Below are positions 45,010-53,715 of a stretch of 64,000 nucleotides of DNA, piece after piece (position 1 is the stretch's first letter; each line of letters opens with the position of its first letter). The notes under the pieces were generated by a model that saw nothing but the letters and a program-made list of their open reading frames with translations, was not told the origin of the DNA and searched no databases. The stretch spans positions 15,336 through 79,335 of the forward strand of contig NZ_DKGQ01000020.1 in the NCBI RefSeq assembly GCF_002453355.1, in the 5' to 3' direction. This DNA is from Psychrobacter sp. UBA6766 (GTDB taxonomy: Bacteria > Pseudomonadota > Gammaproteobacteria > Pseudomonadales > Moraxellaceae). The translations under genes were made by a program, and so were the position numbers.

Positions 45010-46851
45010 ATGACGCAAAGCACTATGACGCATAGCGAATACCGAGACGAATATTGCGGCGCTGTAACCGAAAGCTTACTTGAGCAAACCATTAGCATCG
45101 TGGGCTGGGTACATCGTCGTCGCGATCACGGTGGTGTGATTTTCTTAGACATGCGTGACCGCGCAGGCATCTTACAAGTTGTCGTTGACCCTGATACGCC
45201 AGAAGCATTCGCGACTGCTGACGCGGTTCGTCCTGAATATGTATTAAAAATTACTGGCCGTGTTCGTCGTCGTTATGAAGGGACTGAAAACGCTAATATG
45301 ACCAGTGGTCAAATTGAGCTATTAGGCAAAGAAATTGAAGTATTGGCGAAATCTGAAACCCCACCTTTCCCATTAAATGATGAGAAAACCACGGTATCAG
45401 AAGATTTGCGCCTAAAGTATCGCTACCTTGATATGCGCCGTCCGCAAATGCAAGAGCGTATGGTTTTCCGTGCCAAAGCCACTTCTGCCATTCGTCGTTA
45501 TTTAGACGACCATGGTTTCTTAGATGTTGAAACGCCTATCTTGACTCGTGCCACGCCAGAAGGCGCGCGTGATTATCTGGTTCCTTCACGTACACGTCCA
45601 GGTAACTTCTTTGCTTTACCGCAGTCGCCACAGTTATTTAAGCAATTGTTAATGGTGTCAGGATTTGACCGCTATTATCAAATCGCTAAATGTTTCCGTG
45701 ATGAAGACTTACGTGCTGACCGTCAGCCTGAATTTACTCAAGTCGATATTGAGACTTCTTTCTTAAACGAAGAAGAAATCATGAATATCAACGAAGGTCT
45801 AATCAAACATCTGTTTAAAACCATGATGGATGTAGAGTTTGCGCAATTTCCGCGTATGACTTACGCTGAAGCGATGCGTGATTACGCCTCAGACAAGCCT
45901 GACTTACGAATTCCATTAAAATTGGTCGACGTTGCCGATTTAATGAAAGACGTTGATTTTAAAGTATTTGCTGGTCCTGCGAATGATCCAAAAGGTCGCG
46001 TTGCTGCCCTTCGAATTCCCGGCGGTGCTTCATTAAGCCGTAAGCAAATCGACGCTTATACTAAGTTTGTCGGTATTTATGGGGCACGTGGTTTGGCTTA
46101 TATTAAAGTCAATGATGCCAGCAACATTAACAACGGCGTTGATAAAGAATCTGGTCTACAGTCGCCTATCATTAAAAACATGACCGATGACGTACTAGCG
46201 AGCTTGATTGAGCGTACGGGTGCCGAGAGCAATGATATTATCTTCTTTGGTGCCGATAAAGCCAATGTCGTAAACGATGCAATTGGCGCACTACGTCAAA
46301 AAATTGGTCTAGACTTAGAGATGCTGACCTGTGAATGGGCGCCTCTTTGGGTGACTGATTTCCCAATGTTTGAAGAAACTGACGATGGTCGCTGGACGTC
46401 AATGCACCATCCGTTTACTAAGCCAAAAGGCTCAGTTGAAGAGCTAAAAACCAATCCTGAATCAGCGCTTTCTATCGCTTATGATATGGTATTAAACGGT
46501 ACTGAAATCGGCGGCGGTAGCTTACGTATCAATACCCTTGAGATGCAAAAAGCGGTATTTGAAGCACTGGGTATCGATGAGGAAGAAGCCGAAGAGAAAT
46601 TTAGCTTCTTACTTAATGCACTAAAATTCGGTGCGCCTCCGCATGGTGGTTTAGCCTTTGGCCTGGATCGTCTTATTATGCTCATGGTCGGCGCAAGTTC
46701 TATCCGTGACGTGATTGCCTTCCCTAAAACCAAAACTGCTGAAGACCCAATGACGCAAGCGCCTGCTCCGGTAGATAGCAAGCAGCTACGTGACCTTGGT
46801 ATCCGTGTTCGCGAAAAGGCCCAGCCTGATACCAATAAACCTGCTCAATAA
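45010..46851 (+). CDS. aspS: Aspartyl-tRNA synthetase
   Basis: Class II synthetase, 613 residues. N-terminal OB-fold anticodon domain (ISIVGWVHRRRDHGG), motif 2 (FRDEDLRADRQPEFTQVDIE) and motif 3 (GGLAFGLDRLIMLM), with the bacterial GAD insertion domain between (about 290-420). The length and insertion are as in E. coli AspRS. Some bacterial AspRS also charge tRNA-Asn; that cannot be told here. In Acinetobacter the OC (outer core) locus lies between aspS and ilvE, and here too LOS genes follow. Confidence 0.97.
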   Translation: MTQSTMTHSEYRDEYCGAVTESLLEQTISIVGWVHRRRDHGGVIFLDMRDRAGILQVVVDPDTPEAFATADAVRPEYVLKITGRVRRRYEGTENANMTSGQIELLGKEIEVLAKSETPPFPLNDEKTTVSEDLRLKYRYLDMRRPQMQERMVFRAKATSAIRRYLDDHGFLDVETPILTRATPEGARDYLVPSRTRPGNFFALPQSPQLFKQLLMVSGFDRYYQIAKCFRDEDLRADRQPEFTQVDIETSFLNEEEIMNINEGLIKHLFKTMMDVEFAQFPRMTYAEAMRDYASDKPDLRIPLKLVDVADLMKDVDFKVFAGPANDPKGRVAALRIPGGASLSRKQIDAYTKFVGIYGARGLAYIKVNDASNINNGVDKESGLQSPIIKNMTDDVLASLIERTGAESNDIIFFGADKANVVNDAIGALRQKIGLDLEMLTCEWAPLWVTDFPMFEETDDGRWTSMHHPFTKPKGSVEELKTNPESALSIAYDMVLNGTEIGGGSLRINTLEMQKAVFEALGIDEEEAEEKFSFLLNALKFGAPPHGGLAFGLDRLIMLMVGASSIRDVIAFPKTKTAEDPMTQAPAPVDSKQLRDLGIRVREKAQPDTNKPAQ

Positions 46852-46912
46852 TTGGTTTAGTCATGCGCAGATATTGTTTGTATTGCCCGTTATATGTTTC
46901 ATCACCATGTGA

Positions 46913-47878
46913 ATGGTCATGAATCCATATCATCTCTTCAAATTCGTGCCACTATCTGTTTTGCAGATGCTGGCACGTTTTGTTGCCTGGGTAATATCAT
47001 GCCTACCAAATGCTAGTATCATGCGTACTGTGCGTATCAATATCGCCCTAGTTGCGCCGGCGTTATCTGCTCATCAAAAACGCGCATTAACCAAAGAGAT
47101 TATTTATCATCAATGTTTAACCAGTATCGAATCTATCAAAAGCTGGGCGATGCCACCGCAGTGGAGCATTGCCCAGATTCGTGACGTGCATAATAAAGAG
47201 TATTTATTAGAAGGGCTTGCCAATCCTAATGGTATGCTTGCAATCGTCCCGCATCTGGGAACATGGGAGATGATGAACGCGTGGCTCAACCAGTTTGGCG
47301 CGCCAACCATTATGTACAAACCTGTTAAAGGTGATATTACTAACAGCTTTGTGTTGCAAGGTCGCTCACGTCTTAATGCGACACTGGTTCCGACCGATGG
47401 TAGCGGCGTCAAAGCCGTCTTTAAAACCCTTAAACAAAGTGGCTTTAGTATTGTACTGCCTGATCACGTCCCTGAACCTTCAGGCGGTGTTATCGTGCCA
47501 TTTTTTGGTATTGAAACCTTAACCAGCACATTGGCGTCAAAACTGGCAAGCAAAACCAAGTGTGCCTTGGTTGGCTTATCTTGCATTCGCCGTGACGACG
47601 GGCAAGGTTTTGATATTTATTGTTATAAATTAGACGACCCCGCCCTATATGACCGCAATACTGAAACCGCTGCTCATGCGCTTAACTTAGCGATGCAGCA
47701 TATGATTGAAGCTCATTATAGTCATTATATGTGGGGTTATCGCCGCTTTAAACAAATTCCTTTATTAGATAACCCATATAAGGCTGACGAAAAAGCTTTG
47801 GCTGATTTTATCAACGACAACACCCAAAAACGTGCCTTACATGCTAATAAGCAAGTGTCTAATAATCCTGAACTTTGA
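46913..47878 (+). CDS. LpxL/LpxM-family acyltransferase
   Basis: A 321-residue lysophospholipid acyltransferase of the HtrB/LpxL family. The hydrophobic N-terminus (FVPLSVLQMLARFVAWVISCL) anchors it to the membrane. The HX4E catalytic motif is His114 to Glu119 in PHLGTWEMMN, and VLPDHVPEPSGGVIVPFFG matches the substrate-side block of the family. Such enzymes add secondary acyl chains to lipid A from acyl-ACP. The usual position-specific name (LpxL, LpxM or LpxP) cannot be assigned. Start is ATG 46913 or 46919; neither has a clear ribosome site. It opens the LOS block after aspS. Confidence 0.85.
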   Translation: MVMNPYHLFKFVPLSVLQMLARFVAWVISCLPNASIMRTVRINIALVAPALSAHQKRALTKEIIYHQCLTSIESIKSWAMPPQWSIAQIRDVHNKEYLLEGLANPNGMLAIVPHLGTWEMMNAWLNQFGAPTIMYKPVKGDITNSFVLQGRSRLNATLVPTDGSGVKAVFKTLKQSGFSIVLPDHVPEPSGGVIVPFFGIETLTSTLASKLASKTKCALVGLSCIRRDDGQGFDIYCYKLDDPALYDRNTETAAHALNLAMQHMIEAHYSHYMWGYRRFKQIPLLDNPYKADEKALADFINDNTQKRALHANKQVSNNPEL

Positions 47879-48037
47879 TTCTAATAAGCAACATTCGTAC
47901 AATCAGTTAAGCGTTTAGAAATATCGTTAATGATAGCTATGCTAATATGAGCAAGTTGTCATCTATTAGAATATTTTTTGACTGAATAATGATTGAGCAA
48001 CTCTTCATTTCTTCATTGACTTTAATATGAGTATATT

Positions 48038-48838
48038 ATGGCGACTGACGTAACCAGCCTTTCATCGACCGAGCAACTACAAACCAATCATAACAGTGCC
48101 GAACAGCGTTATATTATTTGTATGAAATGGGGCGATAAATATGGTCCTGAATACGTCAACCGTCTTTATAATATGGTCGTTCGCCATTTGACCTTAGACT
48201 TCCAAATGGTTTGCTTAACCGATGATAATACTGGCATCGACCCTGCAGTTGCTTGTTACCCCATACCGGAAATGGATTTGCCAGCCGGTCCTGAGCGTGG
48301 CTGGAAAAAACTGACCACGTTTAAGCCAGAATTATATGATCTAAAAGGTGTCGCCTTATTTTTAGACATCGATATCGTGATTGTCGATAATATCGATGCT
48401 TTTTTCACTTATGAAGCTGAGTATGAAGACAGCGTCGTCATCATTCGTGATTGGAAAAAGCCATGGCGCATGATCGGTAATAGCTCGGTTTATCGCTTTA
48501 ACATCGGTATGGGTACCTATCCTGATTTGCTCGAAAACTTTGAGCGCAACTTTGAAACCATTCGCACGCAGGTTCGTCATGAGCAGGCATATTTATCTAA
48601 TTATTTACGTGAACATCACCACCTAGAGTACTGGGATAAAAACTGGTGTGTCAGTTTTAAATATCAGTGTATGGCGCCTACTCCTTTAAATTTCGTACGT
48701 GCTCCGACGCTACCTGATGGTGCAAAAATCGTTATTTTTCATGGTGAGATTAATCCACCAGACGCTATCAAAGGCGGCGGCGGTAAATGGTATCGTCATG
48801 TGAAGCCTAGCCCTTGGTTGCAAGAGTACTGGGTGTAA
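48038..48838 (+). CDS. GT-A-type glycosyltransferase, DxD type
   Basis: A 266-residue protein with one likely GT-A domain: YIICMKWGDKYGPEYVNRLY at the start, the metal-binding DID (110-112) in LFLDIDIVIVDN, and a C-terminal FHGEINPPD, where the His resembles the late His of GT8 enzymes. The first 22 residues are a Ser/Gln-rich lead. Proteins of this type occur in LOS and capsule clusters of several Gram-negative bacteria; the sugar is unknown. It may form an operon with the following gene (29-nt gap). Confidence 0.7.
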   Translation: MATDVTSLSSTEQLQTNHNSAEQRYIICMKWGDKYGPEYVNRLYNMVVRHLTLDFQMVCLTDDNTGIDPAVACYPIPEMDLPAGPERGWKKLTTFKPELYDLKGVALFLDIDIVIVDNIDAFFTYEAEYEDSVVIIRDWKKPWRMIGNSSVYRFNIGMGTYPDLLENFERNFETIRTQVRHEQAYLSNYLREHHHLEYWDKNWCVSFKYQCMAPTPLNFVRAPTLPDGAKIVIFHGEINPPDAIKGGGGKWYRHVKPSPWLQEYWV

Positions 48839-48867
48839 CTAAGTTATAAAAACATCTGGAGCTAAAC

Positions 48868-49716
48868 GTGGAACAACCTCCTAGCGCAACCTTTAATATT
48901 GACAATCAAAGTGTTTCTATTCGTACTTTTGATGCAAAAGAAGCCGAGCAAAATCTTCACCAACAAAGAGTCAATATTATCGCCTCTGGTCCTTCGATTA
49001 CAGACCTAAATTTTGCAGATTTAATAAATACCGCTACTATCTTTGTAAATGGTAGTATTAGCCTAATAGTTAAACACAATTTAACCAATGTCGTCGGTTA
49101 TGTCATTAGTGATGCGCGCTTCGTCAAACATCAACCAGATATTTTAAACAAGTACTACACAGGCCAGCCTTTGTATGCAACTCTGGCAGTGTTTGAGGCA
49201 TTAGCAATCACACACCCAAGCATGATAAGCAAATACCATAATGCAATGCGCGTTATCTACCCTGCCGATAGACCTTGGAGCGTAAAAACAAATAAGTCTT
49301 GGCTTGGTAGACTACTATCTAAACCAGTCTCTCATAATAAAAAGATACCGCTAGCATTATTGGCCAATCAACCTAACTTTGTTATCGATACGCAACATCA
49401 GCCTGCGCCTATCGGCCTATCTTTAGATATGACGTATGGGTTTATAGAAGCAGGAACAGTAGCTTACGTCGCCGCCCAGTTGGCTTATTCACGTCATGCT
49501 GGCGCGATTCACTTATATGGGATTGATTTGTTGAATAATAACCAACCTCGATTTTATGAGAGTAAAGGCGATAGCGCGCCTTGTAAATTAGATAAGGCAA
49601 TCACTGATCGGATTGTGCCGTCTTTTAACCTGCTAGGTAAGATTTATAAAGAAAATAACGTACCCGTTATAAATCATTCACCAGTCTCTCAAAATCTATT
49701 TAATGAACTGAATTGA
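48868..49716 (+). CDS. Putative LOS glycosyltransferase-like protein (DUF115/GT42-like)
   Basis: A 282-residue protein that starts at GTG, supported by CTGGAGC. The core reads VNIIASGPSITDLNF, then a strand (IFVNGSISLI), and later AIHLYGIDLLN. The GPS loop followed by an LxGxD strand is shared by DUF115 proteins and by sialyltransferases of GT42, so a nucleotide-sugar-binding fold is likely. The actual activity is unknown. Codon use is more AT-rich than in the housekeeping genes, as is common in LOS clusters. Second of a probable two-gene unit. Confidence 0.5.
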   Translation: MEQPPSATFNIDNQSVSIRTFDAKEAEQNLHQQRVNIIASGPSITDLNFADLINTATIFVNGSISLIVKHNLTNVVGYVISDARFVKHQPDILNKYYTGQPLYATLAVFEALAITHPSMISKYHNAMRVIYPADRPWSVKTNKSWLGRLLSKPVSHNKKIPLALLANQPNFVIDTQHQPAPIGLSLDMTYGFIEAGTVAYVAAQLAYSRHAGAIHLYGIDLLNNNQPRFYESKGDSAPCKLDKAITDRIVPSFNLLGKIYKENNVPVINHSPVSQNLFNELN

Positions 49717-49817
49717 TTGCTCTGTTATTCTTTAAATAAATTAGTAGACAAAAAATTTTGGTCAAATGTATGCGTCAAACAATCTATATAAACAATTACG
49801 AACAAGGTTTGTATTAA

Positions 49818-50585
49818 ATGACAGCACCGAGTGGATGGCAAAGAAAAGCGATTTTACTGTTTAAAAGTGAAAAACGGTTAAATGCAGGAAAAATCGTCAA
49901 AACCTTTATGAATAGAAGCCTTGATGAGATGAAAGCCTCTCTAATCACAGATGCTATGTGCGATGCTTCAGCCTTAACGCATAAACCGCGAACCAATGAT
50001 TTAACTGCTCATTTGGAGAATTTAAAACATCAGTTCATCGGGCAATCAGAGCTTTGTTTTTATCATGCCACACTCGTAGTACTACTACGTCGCAACTATA
50101 AGCCTAAAGAAATCTTCGCTGAGTTTGAGCAACTATGGGATACAGAGATGGACTATTTATTAGAGCATTTATCTTTACGCTGGGTTGTTTCTGCCTGTGA
50201 CACCTTTGTTGATCATTCAAACGATAGCATCAGAGCTGCTATTTTGATGAACATCACTACGCTTGTGACTAGTTTAAGAGTTTATGAAACTAAACAGTTT
50301 TTGCTACAACCTGCTAATGCTAAATCTTTACCCCTAATCGACGATAACATTGAGGCATTTTATCGGAGTGACATCCCTTTATATGACGGTTTGACTTATT
50401 TTCGTGTGGGCTCCGATGATACTTTAAAGAACATGCGTAAGCGTTACGAGAATTTTTATAAGTCAGATAAGTTAGCAACGACAATGCTATTATCCGTTTT
50501 TGACCAGCTTCAAAAAAACAACAGTGCTTTTTCTACCATGCGCTCGTTACACAAGAGCGAAAAATCTGAGTGGTGGTTAGATTAA
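49818..50585 (+). CDS. Hypothetical LOS-cluster protein
   Basis: A 255-residue, mostly helical soluble protein that I do not recognise. No signal peptide, membrane segment or glycosyltransferase motif can be seen. It starts MTAPSGWQRKAILLFKSEKR and has Trp- and Leu-rich helices (EHLSLRWVVSACDTF). AAGGTTTG provides the ribosome site. It lies between two putative glycosyltransferases on the same strand, so a role in LOS building or regulation is suggested by context only. Confidence 0.6.
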   Translation: MTAPSGWQRKAILLFKSEKRLNAGKIVKTFMNRSLDEMKASLITDAMCDASALTHKPRTNDLTAHLENLKHQFIGQSELCFYHATLVVLLRRNYKPKEIFAEFEQLWDTEMDYLLEHLSLRWVVSACDTFVDHSNDSIRAAILMNITTLVTSLRVYETKQFLLQPANAKSLPLIDDNIEAFYRSDIPLYDGLTYFRVGSDDTLKNMRKRYENFYKSDKLATTMLLSVFDQLQKNNSAFSTMRSLHKSEKSEWWLD

Positions 50586-50687
50586 AATCAGCTACTAATA
50601 TTACTGGATTTATTTGAACTACTTATCTAATATAGCGCCAGAAAATCTCACCATTCGTGTTTTATTATTAAATCTACAGAGCTTTCC

Positions 50688-51389
50688 ATGACTTCAGCTT
50701 CAGCTTCAACTCCATTATTCTTTGAAAAAATTAGTGCGCCGGATAGCTTTATCGTATGTTGTTTTTATACCGACAGTTACCGCAGTCATGCTTTAAATCT
50801 AAAGCAATCACTCGATAAATTTAATTTAAACTACTACTTTAAAGAAGTTGAAGATGCAGGTTACTGGGAAGCGAATACTCGCATCAAACCACACTTTATT
50901 TTAGAGTGTTTAAAGAAGTTCCCTAATAAAAATATTTTATATTTGGATGCCGATGCTCTGGTCAAAAAACCTTTAGATTATTTTAATACTATCAATACTG
51001 ATGTTGCATTTTATAAGACTAAAGGTATGCCTGGCATGTCGCATGATTACTTAGCTAGTACTATGTTTTTTAGCAATACTGCCAATACTATGGTTCTAGT
51101 AGAACAATGGATAACCGAACAAGTAGACGGCAAACAAACACAAGTGGACCAAGACAGTTTGGATGTCGCTATGGAGAAGCTTGGCGACACTTTAACCGTA
51201 GAAGCACTCAATCCCGGTTATATAAAAATATTCGATAAAGACTATGATGGTGATATTTATATTGAGCAATATCAGGCCAGCCGTGGTCATACTAAGCTTA
51301 AACGGCAAAATATTAGAAAGCGCAATAGAATTATAGGCGGTGTTGTATTGTTAGTTATTATAACTATGGGTATTTTACTAACTAAATAA
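50688..51389 (+). CDS. Tail-anchored GT-A-type glycosyltransferase
   Basis: A 233-residue protein. The nucleotide-sugar domain shows FIVCCFYTDSYRSHA at the start, the DAD metal site (87-89) in ILYLDADALV, and TRIKPHFILECL before it, typical of nucleotide-diphospho-sugar transferases. After a very basic stretch (KLKRQNIRKRNR) the protein ends in a single hydrophobic helix (about 213-232, GGVVLLVIITMGILL). A C-terminal anchor holding the catalytic domain on the cytoplasmic side is unusual for a bacterial glycosyltransferase. A GAG site precedes the ATG. Confidence 0.65.
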   Translation: MTSASASTPLFFEKISAPDSFIVCCFYTDSYRSHALNLKQSLDKFNLNYYFKEVEDAGYWEANTRIKPHFILECLKKFPNKNILYLDADALVKKPLDYFNTINTDVAFYKTKGMPGMSHDYLASTMFFSNTANTMVLVEQWITEQVDGKQTQVDQDSLDVAMEKLGDTLTVEALNPGYIKIFDKDYDGDIYIEQYQASRGHTKLKRQNIRKRNRIIGGVVLLVIITMGILLTK

Positions 51390-51397
51390 GTGTTGTC

Positions 51398-51423
51398 TAA
51401 GGCGTGTCCTAACTTTGAAAATA
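51398..51423. repeat. MITE-end-like remnant
   Basis: TAAGGCGTGTCCTAACTTTG resembles the TA-flanked GGGCGTGTC end of the MITE at 23651. The other end is not found. Confidence 0.4.
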
Positions 51424-51435
51424 CATGAAAAGGTG

Positions 51436-51466
51436 GGGTAAGTTTTTTTGATTTAAGAACTTACCC
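51436..51466. terminator. Hairpin between converging LOS genes
   Basis: A 9-bp perfect stem GGGTAAGTT/AACTTACCC, 13-nt loop. No good T-run follows on either strand, but its place between converging genes suits a terminator. Confidence 0.55.
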
Positions 51467-51490
51467 TAAACATAGTTAAATACTCATCGC

Positions 51491-52597
51491 TTAGCTCATG
51501 CGTTTTTGTTTAGTAAAGCTTTCTGTAAACGCCAAATATTTTTTAGCGATAGGAATAGGTAGAAGCGCTTCATTAAATGGAGCAGAGAACTGTTGTGAAT
51601 CTTGCATACCTTGGCTTAATTTCTCCCTGATAAGATTAATATCATCTGTTGGCATCAAGTTCTTCTCTGGCAACATCTCTCTGGGTCCAGACTTGCAATC
51701 AGTACTAATGATTGGGGTTCCAACGGCTAATCCTTCTGCAACCACTAAAGGACAGCCCTCCCAATTCGAAGTTAAGACTTGAAATCGAGCATGTTTAATA
51801 TAAGGGAATACGTTTTCACAAAACCCAAGAAGAATAACTTTATCTGATAATTCAAGATCTATAATTAATTGTTCTATTTTGCTTTTAAGCTTACCTTGAC
51901 CTGCTAATAACAATGGTAAAGACTGATCTGTCTGCGCGTAGGCCTTTAATAAAATATCGTGGCGCTTTGCTTCCTTAAAACTGCCAACATGAATGATATA
52001 GTCCTTATACTCTGGAGTAAAAGCTTCAGCTAAATTCTGAATACCATCTCTATCAATTGGGTTATGAATAGCAGTTACTGGAATACTGTCACCGAAATAT
52101 TTTATAAAATCTTCTTTCACACCGTTGCTTACGCACACGCAAGGGTGTTTTGAATATATATTTCTCAGTGTTGACTTCAGATTATGACTATCTATTTCAT
52201 TAAATTTATAGTATAACGATAACGTATTATGAATAACATAAACAATATTTGGCAGTTTACTATAACAAAAAATACTGTCTGAACGCTCTAGATTAGATAA
52301 AAGCAAAGTAGGCTGACCGATATTTTTGAGAATATAATTGTCTACTTTTTTGGCAATAATTGAATATCGTATTTTACCTTTTGGTAACCATCGATAACGC
52401 TCGTAGTCTATTAAATGATAGGTTAAGTTTTTATCTAACGCAAACTCAACTTTAGCATTAAACCGCAATACATGAACATCAAACCCTAATTGATGAAAAG
52501 CTGCCCCTATCGTCAGAACAAATCGCTCTGCACCCGCGCCTTGTAGGGAATTGATAGATAGTACAATCTTATCTTTTTGTGACGCTATAGCATGCAT
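51491..52597 (-). CDS. GT4-family glycosyltransferase
   Basis: A GT-B enzyme of about 368 residues. The N-terminal Rossmann domain begins KIVLSINSLQGAGAERFVLT, the pattern of family 4. The nucleotide-binding C-domain has IIHVGSFKEAKRHDILLKAY and the EX7E motif EGCPLVVAE in NWEGCPLVVAEGLAVGTP. A longer reading from 52633 is open, but the ATG at 52597 has the strong GAGGAAAAC site. Transfers a sugar, retaining, to the LOS core most likely; donor unknown. Second of two minus-strand genes; its DNA is more AT-rich than average. Confidence 0.85.
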   Translation of the reverse strand: MHAIASQKDKIVLSINSLQGAGAERFVLTIGAAFHQLGFDVHVLRFNAKVEFALDKNLTYHLIDYERYRWLPKGKIRYSIIAKKVDNYILKNIGQPTLLLSNLERSDSIFCYSKLPNIVYVIHNTLSLYYKFNEIDSHNLKSTLRNIYSKHPCVCVSNGVKEDFIKYFGDSIPVTAIHNPIDRDGIQNLAEAFTPEYKDYIIHVGSFKEAKRHDILLKAYAQTDQSLPLLLAGQGKLKSKIEQLIIDLELSDKVILLGFCENVFPYIKHARFQVLTSNWEGCPLVVAEGLAVGTPIISTDCKSGPREMLPEKNLMPTDDINLIREKLSQGMQDSQQFSAPFNEALLPIPIAKKYLAFTESFTKQKRMS

Positions 52598-52662
52598 CAA
52601 GTTTTCCTCAATCGTCTTTTTGAAAGATTGCATGCTACCTGTATTTTAATATTATTGACAGT

Positions 52663-53526
52663 TTATAAGTTAAATAAACGCGAAAAAAATGACTTACCAT
52701 CTTTTTGACGCGTTATCTTATTACCCTTATAACGCTTATGGGTTTTTTTCGGGAAGTAACCAAACGGTGAAACACGATAATCGTCTGACTTATATCCAGC
52801 AGCAAGTGCTTCATTATAATAACTATCAAATAACTCACCAAGCTCAGCTCTTGGATGCGGCATTATTTTACCATCGAACCAATGTTCAAATCCTTCCTCT
52901 TTGGCCCTTGTTAGCGCGTATTTATGACTAAACTGCGTGCCCATATCTGAATAATGTAATATCTTAATCTCTTCTAATGGCAAGTCTTCACCATCGATAC
53001 AATTATAGCTATCTTGATAAGGCTCAACGAATTGAGGATTAACCTTAATTAAATCCATCATTTTTTGATGACTATCAACATCTCGCCTAAGCTGGTCAAT
53101 TGGCAGTATCTTACTGTTCGCTTTGGTACAATCCCATAGACAGGTACATAATCTTGTCATATCAGCATTCGTTTTCGCAGCTACGATGGCGTTGCCTTCA
53201 ATAGGATGTTGCCATAATGGGCTTAAATCATTCAAGACGATCACATCTGCATCCATATAAATCGCTCGGCCCGAATAATTACAGTATTCTGGAATTGCCC
53301 AACGGAATCCTGAAAAAGGGGTTGCCCACTTAGCCGTATTCCAACCTTCTCCTATTTCAGGGTTAGAATACCAATAACTATCTGGATTGCGTGATAGCTG
53401 CATCCATATGATTTCGACTGGCAATTTGGTATGTTTATGAATACTATACTCTAAAACCATCATTTGCTCTAAATCACAGTTATTAGGATCGCATCCTACA
53501 AAAACTTTAATAATCTCATCACTCAT
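52663..53526 (-). CDS. GT8-like glycosyltransferase
   Basis: A 287-residue enzyme. DAD (92-94) lies in AIYMDADVIVLNDLSPLW, preceded by FRWAIPEYCNYSGRA, and the late HYSDMGTQ block carries a candidate His metal ligand, all typical of GT8 or the related stress-protein-like group. The tail is basic (KKTHKRYKGNKITRQK). It lies 65 nt before the GT4 gene on the same strand and probably shares its promoter, in the region 53527-53715 divergent from the GT39 gene. Confidence 0.75.
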   Translation of the reverse strand: MSDEIIKVFVGCDPNNCDLEQMMVLEYSIHKHTKLPVEIIWMQLSRNPDSYWYSNPEIGEGWNTAKWATPFSGFRWAIPEYCNYSGRAIYMDADVIVLNDLSPLWQHPIEGNAIVAAKTNADMTRLCTCLWDCTKANSKILPIDQLRRDVDSHQKMMDLIKVNPQFVEPYQDSYNCIDGEDLPLEEIKILHYSDMGTQFSHKYALTRAKEEGFEHWFDGKIMPHPRAELGELFDSYYNEALAAGYKSDDYRVSPFGYFPKKTHKRYKGNKITRQKDGKSFFSRLFNL

Positions 53527-53715
53527 AATTAAATCCTAATAATTAAGTATTATAAAAATTATTATATGTTAATGGTTTTTAATAACGAAAAACTCATAAT
53601 ACGACAGATAAAAATCGTGCCCGACTATGCCTATCTATCAATTGTCTCTATAATACGGAAAAACTTATAGACCAGACTTACTTTAAGTTGGTTGTATTAT
53701 TATAAGGCTCGTATT

